A DNA stretch of 64,000 nt from Paenibacillus cellulositrophicus (GTDB taxonomy: Bacteria > Bacillota > Bacilli > Paenibacillales > Paenibacillaceae): the NCBI RefSeq assembly GCF_009363095.1, contig NZ_CP045295.1, positions 3,832,001-3,896,000 of the forward strand. Reading direction: 5' to 3'. The first letter of the stretch is position 1. Each line of letters starts with the position of its first letter. A program made the position numbers and the translations under genes. The notes beneath the pieces were generated by a model that worked only from the letters and a program-made list of their open reading frames with translations, did no database searches and had not been told where the DNA came from. Below, piece after piece: positions 35,527 through 43,964 of this stretch.

Positions 35527-35560
35527 GAAAGGGGCTGGCGTGCCAGCCCCTTTCTCACTT
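35527..35560 (+). terminator. Terminator after the ECF operon
   Basis: GAAAGGGGCTGGC and GCCAGCCCCTTTC are a perfect 13-bp inverted repeat with a two-base centre (GT), followed by T-rich sequence. Confidence 0.75.
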
Positions 35561-35800
35561 TTCCGCCGATAAACCCGTTAAGCTGAACCCGTACCATAAG
35601 TAACGGTAAATGTTTTCTAGAATGCTTGATTTACATAGAATTTGTTAGCCTTTGGACAACTTGTCCCTCTTCCGTATCAGTGGAAGGACTTGAAGGAGGG
35701 AGATGTGCTTAATTTAAGGTGCACTTCTAGTGTATTTCGAAGCTGGTCGCTGGATATCCTAGGCATGGGTTCCCAATAGACCATAAAAGGAATGAGCTTT

Positions 35801-36805
35801 GTGAAAACAGATCAATCACAATTAACGGCAGCGGAGATGGGAAAACTTTGGGCAACGTATGTTGGAAATACAATGGGGAAATGCGTGCTTAGTTATTATC
35901 TCCAGCATGTGAACGATAAAGAAATTAAAGGAATTTTACAATTTGCCCAAGGGTTATGTGAAGATTATATACAGGATATCAAAGCCATTTTTAAACAAGC
36001 GGCCTTTCCCATACCGGTTGGGTTTACGAAGGACGACGTAAATCTGGAAGCACCCCGGCTGTACGAAGATGACTTTTATCTTCATTATTTGCAGTATCTA
36101 GGCAAAGCCGGAATGAGTATTTATAGTGTGGCTATACCTTTAGTAACGAGGAAAGATATCCGTGATTTTTTTGTCAAGACGCTTCATGATACGAGCCAAT
36201 TAATGGTTCGGGTCAATGATGTTTTGCTTTCCAAAAATGCATCAATAAATCCACCCGTCATTCCTCCTCCCGAAGGAGTTGATTTTATTACCAAACAGAG
36301 TTTTTTAAATGTATTTTTTGGAAACGGGAGACCGCTGCAAGGCTTGGAAATCGCCCATTTATACGGAAACCTGAACAACGACATCACAAGTAAAGCCATT
36401 ATTACTGGCTTTGTCCAGGTGGCAAAGAGTGAAAAAGTCAGACAATATTTAGAACGCGGAAAGAATCTTAACCAAAAACATATTGATCTGATGTCGAATA
36501 AATTGTCCAAAGACGGTTTGCCATCTCCTTCGCTCATTGATCATTTGGTCAGACCATCAACGGAGTCCCCTTTCTCAGACAAACTGATGGTTTATCATAA
36601 AATCGATATGTTTGCCATGAAGATCAGGGAATACGCCAATGGTGCCTCACTTAGTGCAAGAAAAGATGTAGCCGCCTTATTTGCAAAATGCCAGTTGGAA
36701 GTATCGTTATACGTAGAAGATGGTGCCAATATTATGATTGACCATGGCTGGTTGGAGCAACCTCCAGAAGCTATAGACCGAGATGAGTTACAAGCGGGAC
36801 ATTAA
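35801..36805 (+). CDS. DUF3231 family protein
   Basis: 334 residues in two homologous helical halves of about 165 residues, each starting with a segment like MGKLWATYVGNTMGKCVL and QGLEIAHLYGNLNNDITSKA, as in DUF3231. These are ferritin-like or spore-coat-related helical proteins of unknown function found in Bacillales. ATG 35792 touches the AAAAGG sequence, so GTG 35801 (10 bases after it) is the better start. It is monocistronic. Confidence 0.85.
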   Translation: MKTDQSQLTAAEMGKLWATYVGNTMGKCVLSYYLQHVNDKEIKGILQFAQGLCEDYIQDIKAIFKQAAFPIPVGFTKDDVNLEAPRLYEDDFYLHYLQYLGKAGMSIYSVAIPLVTRKDIRDFFVKTLHDTSQLMVRVNDVLLSKNASINPPVIPPPEGVDFITKQSFLNVFFGNGRPLQGLEIAHLYGNLNNDITSKAIITGFVQVAKSEKVRQYLERGKNLNQKHIDLMSNKLSKDGLPSPSLIDHLVRPSTESPFSDKLMVYHKIDMFAMKIREYANGASLSARKDVAALFAKCQLEVSLYVEDGANIMIDHGWLEQPPEAIDRDELQAGH

Positions 36806-36905
36806 AAGCTTGATCTGGAAGCTGCTTCGGGCACAATAGTTGAATCGAGTGAGATATAGGTGATCTGTACCCTAAGTACGGCGAAAATGACCGCTAATGG
36901 AGTAC

Positions 36906-37517
36906 TCACTGATAGATAACCTCTTTTAAAATCTCTTCCGTTGTGCGAATCCGCCCCATCCTCGGGAAAATGACGTCCCGTACATGCTCATGCTCGGCCT
37001 TCGTGAACCCGGTCATGGCGTCAATCGCGAAAATGATATCATATCCGCGCTGAAAAGCCTCTCTGGCGGTTGTATCCACACCGATCCCTGAGGCTATGCC
37101 GCAGATGACGATCGTATCAATGTTTCGGCGGCGCAGTTGAAGATCAAGGTCTGTTCCATGGAAGGCCCCCCATTGCTTTTTAGAGATGATATGATCCGTT
37201 TCAGTTACGCCGAGTTCGGGAACAAATTCGTCCCAGCCTTCGACCAGATTTAGTTTGGGAGGTGCGGCATCCAGCTTAGGGCTAAGCATATCTTTGAAGT
37301 CTTTACTGGATACATGAACAAGTGCCACAAAAGCCCCATGGCTACGGAAAAGCTGGGTCAGCTTGGCTGCATTGGCAATGACCATTTCGGCGGCATAGGG
37401 GGCATACTGCTGACCTATCCATTTTTGGAGATCGATGACGACCAGAGCTGTTCTGTTCCAATCGATTAACGGTTCTCTTTGCCCGCTATGCGTATGATTG
37501 TCATGAAGTTGATTCAT
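36906..37517 (-). CDS. Isochorismatase-family cysteine hydrolase
   Basis: 203 residues. The catalytic triad of the family is visible: D in VVIDLQKW (about residue 29), K in ISKKQWGAF (about 113) and C in ICGIASGIGVDTTAREA (about 138). Members hydrolyse isochorismate, nicotinamide, peroxyureidoacrylate or related amides; the substrate here cannot be fixed. GGAGG lies 7 bases before the ATG. It is a single gene, convergent with the DUF3231 gene. Confidence 0.9.
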   Translation of the reverse strand: MNQLHDNHTHSGQREPLIDWNRTALVVIDLQKWIGQQYAPYAAEMVIANAAKLTQLFRSHGAFVALVHVSSKDFKDMLSPKLDAAPPKLNLVEGWDEFVPELGVTETDHIISKKQWGAFHGTDLDLQLRRRNIDTIVICGIASGIGVDTTAREAFQRGYDIIFAIDAMTGFTKAEHEHVRDVIFPRMGRIRTTEEILKEVIYQ

Positions 37518-37793
37518 AGGAAATCCTCCGCTAATCTTGTAATGTAATGATGACGGAATCAGTATATATTAGGCCGTGGTGATTAACGAGAGAGCGGATT
37601 ATCCTAGGAGTGATTCTCCTAGAATACATAGATTTTATGAAGATATGTGAAGGATTTTGACGCAAAGTGCTGAATATTTAAACGGGATGTTTGTTTCTAC
37701 CAGTCTATGTAAACAATATTAGAAGACTAACAAATCGTCAGTCACCTTGTGAAATATAGATTTCTGGAAATTAAGGGAAAACGGGGGATGGAA

Positions 37794-38258
37794 ATGTCGT
37801 ATATCGTTGATTTTCAAAATGTATCTACGGTTGGTTTGGAATCTTCACCTGTCGCTGAAGCACTTGCTGGTTTACGCGCAAATGAAGCTCGTTACTTTAT
37901 GAACAAATACAAGCATGAATTTACGGTTGTGCCCGCCAGCGAAAGCCAGGAGACCCTGGATTATGTGAACCGGATTTTGAAAGAAGAACGGGATATTGAA
38001 TTTGCGGCCAAACCTTTGGAAACATCGCGTTTTCAAGTGGAAAATATCCAAATTGCCTACGTTTTTTATGAGGACGGTCTCGCACTCAATGTCATGTATA
38101 CCGTGGATGACCCGAAGAAACGGGCCGTCGGTTTCAAGCTTTCGGAAGGGATGGAGGTACCCCAAGAGCTGGAAGGGAAGTTTAAGTTTGCGAGGCAGAA
38201 GTCCAAGCTGGCCGGAACGATTCGGGGCTCGTTTTTTGTCATTAAAGGGGAATATTAA
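37794..38258 (+). CDS. Conserved-looking protein of unknown function
   Basis: 154 residues. Two nearby ATGs exist (37788 and 37794); the run GGGGG at 37783-37787 spaces best to 37794. It is an alpha/beta soluble protein with no signal peptide (MSYIVDFQNVSTVGLESSP; the C-terminus GTIRGSFFVIKGEY is beta-rich). I do not recognise the family. A terminator at 38301 follows and a convergent TetR gene lies beyond. Confidence 0.65.
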   Translation: MSYIVDFQNVSTVGLESSPVAEALAGLRANEARYFMNKYKHEFTVVPASESQETLDYVNRILKEERDIEFAAKPLETSRFQVENIQIAYVFYEDGLALNVMYTVDDPKKRAVGFKLSEGMEVPQELEGKFKFARQKSKLAGTIRGSFFVIKGEY

Positions 38259-38300
38259 GCTCGGCATATGACGCGAAGCAATCAAACCAAAACATAAACG

Positions 38301-38343
38301 GGACAGGCGGGGCAGACCATGCTCTCCTGTCCTTTGATTTTTT
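38301..38343 (+). terminator. Terminator between the unknown gene and tetR
   Basis: GGACAGG pairs with CCTGTCC around an 18-base loop, then a T-rich tail ending in TTTTTT. Confidence 0.55.
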
Positions 38344-38378
38344 AAGAACGCCAGCCACACATCTCTGCTCTCGCAATC

Positions 38379-38987
38379 CTACTCCTCGACAGCAATGCCG
38401 GCAGCTCTCAAATGGCCATAGGTCACGATGTTACTGAACTGGGAAGATACCTCAGCCGCGGACAGGGGCCGGTCGTTTTTGATCCACCAAATCAAGATCC
38501 CCATGAAAGCCGATACGAGGTATTCAAGCAGCAATTCTTTAGATACCGCTAACGGCGAATCTCCCTGCGCAGGATTCCACCCCTCATCCAGTTTGCCTTT
38601 GATGATCGCCTCCATTTTTGCTCGAAACGGATAGATTCTGCTCTCCTCCACCAACATGGCATAGTACAAAGTAATACTCCCCGAAATGTGTTCCAGAACG
38701 GCTTGCATGACGGTCTCCAGTCTGGACAGACGGAAAGGGTTCATATGGAATGGGCAAAGCACGACGGTCTGCTGCAATTCGCTCAACAGCTCGTCCATAC
38801 ATGTATCTAATAAATCCGGCTTGTTCTGGTAGTGAAGATAAAACGTGTTTCGATTGATCATCGCCCGGTCGGCAATATCCTGGATCGTGATCGCTTCGTA
38901 TCCCTTTTCCTGAATCAGCTCATAAAATGCCTTTCGGATCGATTGTTTCGTGCGCACAATTCTTAGATCGGTCTTCTTTTTGTTCAT
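38379..38987 (-). CDS. TetR/AcrR-family regulator
   Basis: 202 residues. The N-terminal helix-turn-helix (about residues 15-60) is typical: ITIQDIADRAMINRNTFYLHY. The C-terminal ligand-binding part is of the DhaS/YfiR-like type. GGAGAG lies 10 bases before the ATG. It is divergent from a SnoaL-like gene; a perfect 10-bp inverted repeat at 39116-39150 downstream of that gene's promoter is the probable operator. Confidence 0.9.
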   Translation of the reverse strand: MNKKKTDLRIVRTKQSIRKAFYELIQEKGYEAITIQDIADRAMINRNTFYLHYQNKPDLLDTCMDELLSELQQTVVLCPFHMNPFRLSRLETVMQAVLEHISGSITLYYAMLVEESRIYPFRAKMEAIIKGKLDEGWNPAQGDSPLAVSKELLLEYLVSAFMGILIWWIKNDRPLSAAEVSSQFSNIVTYGHLRAAGIAVEE

Positions 38988-39079
38988 ATGGATTTCGCTC
39001 TCCTACAAGAAATTTAAGGCGTTAAGCGACAAATCCGTGCGAAATGCCTCTTATCCTGCAAAACTCAAAATATTGAATA

Positions 39080-39150
39080 TTGAGGGTGCTATGGTTCCTT
39101 ATTATAATGAGCACAAGATAAATAAACAACATCGTGTTCATTATTTATCT
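39080..39150 (+). promoter_or_regulatory. Promoter and TetR operator candidate for the SnoaL-like gene
   Basis: TTGAGG (39080-39085), a 17-base spacer and perfect TATAAT (39103-39108). Starting at the predicted transcription start, AGATAAATAA (39116-39125) and TTATTTATCT (39141-39150) form a perfect inverted repeat, well placed to block transcription. Confidence 0.65.
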
Positions 39151-39237
39151 GATGACGATAACTGTTGCGAGATAAGGACCGGTCCATCAAGCGCAAACGT
39201 TAATTTTAACTTTCGATATCAAAGGGAGGATATTTCG

Positions 39238-40017
39238 ATGACATTCAACGATCATAATGATCTTGTTCTTAAGGCAACCGCTGTGCTCGAAAGCTTGGAG
39301 AGCGGCAGCCCCGAAGCGATTACGGCTTACGTTCATCCGGATAAATATATTCAGCACAATCAAGCCTTACCTGATGGCCGTGATGCCATGCTAGGTGCGC
39401 TAGCTCATTTAAAGGAAAATGGTACGAAGGTCAGCATTAAACGTGCTTTGGTCGACGGTGATTTTGTGATCCTCCATTCCGTATATGAATTCTTCGGCCC
39501 TAAGATCGGCATTGATATTTTCCGTTTTGAAAATGGACTCATCGTCGAGCATTGGGACAATTTGCAGGAGATGGTGGAGAAGACGCCAAGCGGCCATACG
39601 ATGATTGACGGACCGGTCACGGTTCGGGATATCGACAAGACGGATGCGAACAAAGGGCTTGTCCAAAGCTATGTGGAGAACGTTTTGTTTGGGGAAAATC
39701 CGGAGCTGCTGAACTCCTATTTTGACGGGGATCGCTACATTCAGCATAGTCCGCATATTGGGGATGGCCTTTCGGGACTGCATGCGGCACTCCAGGCGCT
39801 ATCGAAGAGAAATATTGAATTTCAATATACACAGCTCCATCAGGTCATTGGCCAAGGCGATTTTGTGCTTTCGGTAAGTGAAGGTTTGTTTGATGGCCAG
39901 CCTACCGCTTTTTACGATTTGTTCCGTGTGGAGAACGGAAAGATCGCCGAGCATTGGGACGTGGTCGAAGCCATCCTGCCGGCAGAAAAGCGGAAAAATT
40001 CAAACAGCCGGTTTTAA
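39238..40017 (+). CDS. Tandem SnoaL-like (NTF2-fold) domain protein
   Basis: 259 residues from ATG 39238 (GGGAGG upstream); the frame is open for 96 more codons without start signals. Two homologous about 120-residue halves each carry YIQHNQALPDGRDA / YIQHSPHIGDGLSG and a final HWD (VEHWDNLQ, AEHWDVVE) as in SnoaL-like polyketide cyclase-fold proteins. These are often small-molecule isomerases or stress proteins; the substrate is unknown. The divergent TetR gene probably controls it. Confidence 0.87.
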   Translation: MTFNDHNDLVLKATAVLESLESGSPEAITAYVHPDKYIQHNQALPDGRDAMLGALAHLKENGTKVSIKRALVDGDFVILHSVYEFFGPKIGIDIFRFENGLIVEHWDNLQEMVEKTPSGHTMIDGPVTVRDIDKTDANKGLVQSYVENVLFGENPELLNSYFDGDRYIQHSPHIGDGLSGLHAALQALSKRNIEFQYTQLHQVIGQGDFVLSVSEGLFDGQPTAFYDLFRVENGKIAEHWDVVEAILPAEKRKNSNSRF

Positions 40018-40039
40018 GGCTTGAGGAGAGTTAATAGAA

Positions 40040-40072
40040 AGGCATCGCCGAATCATTGCGGCGGTGTCTTTT
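40040..40072 (+). terminator. Terminator after the SnoaL-like gene
   Basis: GGCATCGCCG pairs with CGGCGGTGTC (two G-T pairs), followed by TTTTC. Confidence 0.65.
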
Positions 40073-40167
40073 CGTGCTGCGCTTATTTCCGGAAAAATGA
40101 CCCCTCGCAGCATTCAGCCAAATAAAAAAGCCCTCACGGAAGAACAATACGATGTATAGATTTACAC

Positions 40168-40196
40168 TTGACACCATCGTGTCGGTGATATAGCAT
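40168..40196 (+). promoter_or_regulatory. Sigma-A promoter for the T-box-leuA unit
   Basis: Perfect TTGACA (40168-40173), a 17-base spacer and TAGCAT (40191-40196). Transcription would start about 40 bases before the T-box stem I. Confidence 0.65.
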
Positions 40197-40239
40197 TAAT
40201 CCTAATAATTAAACTACGTTGAAAAGGAATAGTACGGTT

Positions 40240-40496
40240 TTCTAAGCGAACAGAGAGCTGTTGGCCGGTGTGAAACAGCCGTGGAGAAAATTGGAACTCA
40301 CCTTGGAGTTGCTCGCTGAAACAGGTAAAGTAGGTGGAGCCGGAGCCTGACCGTTATCATCAGGAGGATCCAGGTTTGTCTGTTTATGCAAACCGTATCC
40401 GTAGAGTGCATGCCTGCGTTGGCATGAATTCGGAGTGGTACCGCGTAAGATGTTAAAGTCTTTCGTCTCTGTAGTGGAGATGAAAGGCTTTTTTTG
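40240..40496 (+). promoter_or_regulatory. T-box riboswitch (leucine type) upstream of leuA
   Basis: The T-box sequence GGAGTGGTACCGCG is at about 40431-40446. Stem I starts with AGAGAG-CTGTTGG and has the GTGTGAAA loop. A terminator hairpin (AAGTCTTTCGTCTC pairing with GAGATGAAAGGCTT, then seven T) ends near 40494. The TGGT bulge predicts an A discriminator in the tRNA, which fits tRNA-Leu; a CTC candidate specifier lies near 40310. Uncharged tRNA-Leu would stabilise the antiterminator and turn on leuA. Confidence 0.9.
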
Positions 40497-40549
40497 CGCC
40501 TCCGATCTTTGGCAGATTAGCATAGGAATCGACGAAAGGAAGGGTATCC

Positions 40550-42217
40550 ATGAAAAATGTAAACAAATACGACAGAGGATATTTTATGCCGCCGGAGACC
40601 AGCCTGAACTGGACCCGGAAGGAATATATTACGGAGGCGCCGATTTGGTGCAGCGTTGACCTTCGTGACGGCAATCAGGCGTTGATCGTTCCGATGAATC
40701 TGGAGGAGAAGCTGGAATACTTCAAGCTGCTTGTGGATATCGGATTTAAGGAGATCGAGGTCGGATTTCCTGCAGCTTCGGAGACGGAATTTGCCTTTTT
40801 GCGTACATTGATCGAGCAGAATTTGATCCCGGACGACGTGACGATCCAGGTGCTGACCCAGTCGAGAGAGCACATCATCCGCAAAACGTTCGAATCGCTG
40901 AAGGGCGCGAAAAAAGCCGTCGTTCATCTGTACAACTCCACCTCCGTGGCGCAGCGGGAGCAGGTATTCCGCAAATCCAAGGAAGAGATTATCGATATCG
41001 CTGTGAGCGGCGCCAAGCTGCTGAAGGAATGCGCGCAGGAGACGGAAGGGAACTTCCAGTTCCAATATTCGCCGGAGAGTTTCACCGGCACGGAGATCGA
41101 GTTTGCGCTGAACATCTGCAATAGCGTGCTTGACGTATGGCAGCCGACAGCAGAGAATCCGGTCATCATCAATCTTCCGGCAACGGTATCCATGTCGATG
41201 CCTCACGTCTACGCCAGCCAGATCGAGTATATGAGCGAGCATCTGAACTTCCGGGAACATGTCATTCTGTCGGTTCATCCGCATAATGACAGAGGCACGG
41301 GCGTGGCGGACGCCGAGCTCGGCATGCTGGCCGGAGCTCAGCGCGTCGAAGGCACATTGTTCGGAAACGGGGAACGTACGGGGAACGTGGACATTGTGAC
41401 GCTGGCGCTCAACATGTACTCCCACGGGGTCGATCCGAAGCTGAATTTTGAGAACATTCCGGCAATTGCCTCCGTGTACGAACGGCTGACCAAAATGAGA
41501 GTGGGCGAAAGACATCCTTACGGAGGCGAGCTGGTATTCACCGCGTTCTCCGGTTCGCATCAGGATGCCATTGCCAAAGGAATGAAATGGCGCGAGGAAA
41601 AGGATCCGCAGCATTGGTCGGTCCCTTATCTGCTGATTGATCCGATGGACATCGGCAGGGAATACGAAGGCGACATTATCCGCATCAACAGCCAGTCCGG
41701 CAAAGGCGGAATCGGATACGTGCTGCAGCTGAAGTACGGACTTGACCTCCCGGCGAAAATGCGCGAAAACTTCGGATACTTCGTTAAAAACGTATCGGAT
41801 CAGCAGCAGAAAGAACTGATGCCTGAGGAGATCTACGCTATTTTCTTGAAGGAATACGTGAATATCCAAACGCCTGTTGAGTTTGTGAAGTACCGCATGA
41901 CGGACAACGAAGATTTCCAAACGATCGTCACGATTCGTACCGGCAACGAAGTCAAGGAAATCGCCGGCAACGGAAACGGCAGACTCGATGCGATCAGCAA
42001 TGCGCTGCAAACTGAGCTTGGGCTGGATTATTCCGATCTGGTCTATACGGAACATGCTCTGGAAATAGGCTCGAAATCCCAAGCGGTGTCTTACATCGGG
42101 ATCACGGCCTCCAACGGCAGTGTATATTGGGGATGCGGCATTGACGTTGATATTATGACTTCGTCGGTAAAAGCGCTCTTTAGTGCCGTGAATCAGTTTA
42201 GCCGCAATACCAACTGA
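40550..42217 (+). CDS. leuA: 2-isopropylmalate synthase, LeuA2 type
   Basis: 555 residues, the length of the LeuA2 (yeast-like) subfamily. The alpha-IPM/homocitrate synthase TIM barrel shows WCSVDLRDGNQAL and HPHNDRGTGVADAELG with the metal-binding residues. The C-terminal LeuA dimer/regulatory domain covers about 430-555. It condenses acetyl-CoA and 2-oxoisovalerate in leucine synthesis and is normally inhibited by leucine. It is controlled by the T-box directly upstream. GAAAGGAAGG precedes the ATG. It stands alone; the other leu genes are not in this window. Confidence 0.93.
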   Translation: MKNVNKYDRGYFMPPETSLNWTRKEYITEAPIWCSVDLRDGNQALIVPMNLEEKLEYFKLLVDIGFKEIEVGFPAASETEFAFLRTLIEQNLIPDDVTIQVLTQSREHIIRKTFESLKGAKKAVVHLYNSTSVAQREQVFRKSKEEIIDIAVSGAKLLKECAQETEGNFQFQYSPESFTGTEIEFALNICNSVLDVWQPTAENPVIINLPATVSMSMPHVYASQIEYMSEHLNFREHVILSVHPHNDRGTGVADAELGMLAGAQRVEGTLFGNGERTGNVDIVTLALNMYSHGVDPKLNFENIPAIASVYERLTKMRVGERHPYGGELVFTAFSGSHQDAIAKGMKWREEKDPQHWSVPYLLIDPMDIGREYEGDIIRINSQSGKGGIGYVLQLKYGLDLPAKMRENFGYFVKNVSDQQQKELMPEEIYAIFLKEYVNIQTPVEFVKYRMTDNEDFQTIVTIRTGNEVKEIAGNGNGRLDAISNALQTELGLDYSDLVYTEHALEIGSKSQAVSYIGITASNGSVYWGCGIDVDIMTSSVKALFSAVNQFSRNTN

Positions 42218-42291
42218 TCGGTTCCGGCTAAGTACGAAATTCGATCATTTCGTCCCCACCTAAAGAGGATGAGAGTACTCTCACACATAAG

Positions 42292-42325
42292 AAAAGGAGC
42301 TGCCGCGGGCAGCTCCTTTTTTGTT
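42292..42325 (+). terminator. Terminator after leuA
   Basis: AAGGAGCTGCC pairs perfectly with GGCAGCTCCTT around GCG, with a T run. Confidence 0.88.
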
Positions 42326-42372
42326 TATTCGCCCATAGTCACCTTAGAGAGGGGTTCGGGCTTACAGAAAGT

Positions 42373-42404
42373 AGAAGGCCCCTTCACCATTTGGGTGATG
42401 GGCC
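42373..42404. terminator. Hairpin between leuA and marR
   Basis: GGCCCCTTCACC and GGTGATGGGCC form a stem (one bulge). The tails are only weakly T-rich on both strands. It may end the minus-strand marR transcript. Confidence 0.4.
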
Positions 42405-42460
42405 TGATCTTTACTGATCGATGTAGTCATCTGTTTCACGAATAGCATCAACAAACGCGG

Positions 42461-42922
42461 TCAAGGCGGCGGGGCTTTACAAGACGAAGACTTTATTTTT
42501 TCCGACAGCCTAGCAATCGACTCCTTGTCCTGATCGGTTAATTGGTCAAGAAAATGCTTGCGTATTGTCATGGAGACGATGGGACGGGCATCTTTCAACG
42601 CTGATTGTCCAGCGGGAGTGATGATGACTTGAACGCCGCGATCCGTGTCCAGCGGTTTCCTCTTCACGAGTCCGCGATTCTCCATCCGCGTTAGATGATG
42701 CGACAATCGGCTCTTATCCCAGTCCATCGAGTCGGCTAATTCCTGCTGGCGAAGGCTGCCGTCCCCAAACAGATCTAACCGGTCCAAAACACCATAATCA
42801 CCTTCCGATAGTCCGGTCTGTTCGGACATTTCTTTGATGACGCGGCCGAAGATGGTATGGAAAGAGCCCTTCCACATATGCCATATTCGCATTTCTTCTT
42901 CATTCAGCTCGTTCTTATCCAT
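42461..42922 (-). CDS. MarR-family transcriptional regulator
   Basis: 153 residues. The winged helix has LRQQELADSMDWDKSRLSHH, RMENRGLVKRK and the wing DTDRGVQVIITPAG. Long helices at both ends form the dimer. One cysteine near the C-terminus (SSSCKAPPP) could be redox-active. It is divergent from an SDR gene; four GGTTGA-type palindromes fill the shared promoter region. It likely represses both directions and is released by an aromatic or oxidising ligand. Confidence 0.9.
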   Translation of the reverse strand: MDKNELNEEEMRIWHMWKGSFHTIFGRVIKEMSEQTGLSEGDYGVLDRLDLFGDGSLRQQELADSMDWDKSRLSHHLTRMENRGLVKRKPLDTDRGVQVIITPAGQSALKDARPIVSMTIRKHFLDQLTDQDKESIARLSEKIKSSSCKAPPP

Positions 42923-42938
42923 AGAAACATCATATCAT

Positions 42939-43060
42939 GGTTGACGCATCAACCACAACATGTTACAGTAGATACCAGGTTGACGCATCAACCAAGTGAA
43001 TCGCACATGATGGGTTGAGGTGCAACCAAGTTTTTTACCCATTAGGTTGACGTATCAACC
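42939..43060. promoter_or_regulatory. Array of four MarR operators
   Basis: Palindromes GGTTGACGCATCAACC at 42939-42954 and 42978-42993, GGTTGAGGTGCAACC at 43013-43027 and GGTTGACGTATCAACC at 43045-43060. Centres are 39, 34.5 and 32.5 bp apart. Their number in one divergent promoter region points to cooperative binding by the adjacent MarR protein. Confidence 0.75.
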
Positions 43061-43148
43061 CAAGGATCCATTCTGGATACGAAGTTGGTGCTTCAGCCTG
43101 GAGCATTTACAAATACCATACTTCAATGCACGAAAGGAGATTTTTTAG

Positions 43149-43901
43149 ATGCAGGATAAACCCGTCGCCCTGGTTACCGGGGCCAACAAAGGAATCGGCC
43201 TTCAAATTGCCAAAGATCTCGCGGCACACGGCTTCACCGTACTCGTCGGGTCGCGCAGCCTTAAGAATGGGGAAGAGGCGGCAAAAAGTGTAGGACCGGA
43301 CGCACGCGCCCTCCAGCTCGACGTCACGAATCAGGCCTCCGTCGACGCCGCGGCAGAGCGTATCCGCCGAGAGCTCGGCCGACTCGACGTGCTCGTGAAC
43401 AATGCCGGCATCTCGCATGCGGGCAATCCGGACCGGCCGCTAGAGGAGATCGCGGAATCGTGCCTGCCCAGCGTCGCATCTCTTGACGAGGTACGCGCGG
43501 TGTTCGAGACGAACGTGTTTGGCGTTATCGCGGTCACCCAAGCGATGCTGCCGCTCCTGCGTAAGGCGCCGGCGGCACGCATCGTCAACGTATCCAGCGA
43601 AGCGGGGTCGTTGACGCTCAACGCCGACCCGGCCAATCCGCATCGCCCGATGTTCGGTGCCGTGTACAGCCCGTCGAAGACCGCCCTCAACGCCGTGACG
43701 CTTGCTTTCGCCATCGAACTCGAGTCGACGGGCATCAAGGTCAACGCAGCATGCCCGGGCTTTACCGGGACGGACCTCAACAACTTTGCGGGCACGCGCA
43801 CCGTCGAACAGGGCGCACGCGAACCCGTGCGCCTGGCGCTCCTCGACGAGAACGGTCCGACAGGCACGTTTTCGAACGAGGACGGCCCACTCCCGTGGTA
43901 A
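43149..43901 (+). CDS. Short-chain dehydrogenase/reductase
   Basis: 250 residues. The SDR signatures are NADPH-binding TGANKGIGLQIA (about residues 10-21), NNAG (about 84-87), and catalytic S plus Y-x3-K (YSPSK, near residue 176). Good AAGGAG upstream. It is close to carbonyl-reductase-like SDRs. The base composition is GC-rich with C/G-ending codons compared with its neighbours, as in the next gene; a high-GC origin such as an actinobacterium is possible. MarR-controlled by context. Confidence 0.9.
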   Translation: MQDKPVALVTGANKGIGLQIAKDLAAHGFTVLVGSRSLKNGEEAAKSVGPDARALQLDVTNQASVDAAAERIRRELGRLDVLVNNAGISHAGNPDRPLEEIAESCLPSVASLDEVRAVFETNVFGVIAVTQAMLPLLRKAPAARIVNVSSEAGSLTLNADPANPHRPMFGAVYSPSKTALNAVTLAFAIELESTGIKVNAACPGFTGTDLNNFAGTRTVEQGAREPVRLALLDENGPTGTFSNEDGPLPW

Positions 43902-43964
43902 TGCAGCTTCTAATGGTTGATCCAAACCAAAACCCAATCTCTCTCAACGAAAGGAACTTTACTT

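Noticed and set aside
38950..39237. N-terminal extension of the SnoaL-like protein
   Set aside because: It would run through a promoter and operator and into the tetR gene; ATG 39238 has a good ribosome-binding site and a family-like start.
40517..42082. 521-codon minus-strand frame opposite leuA
   Set aside because: Mirror of the leuA codon pattern; no motif.
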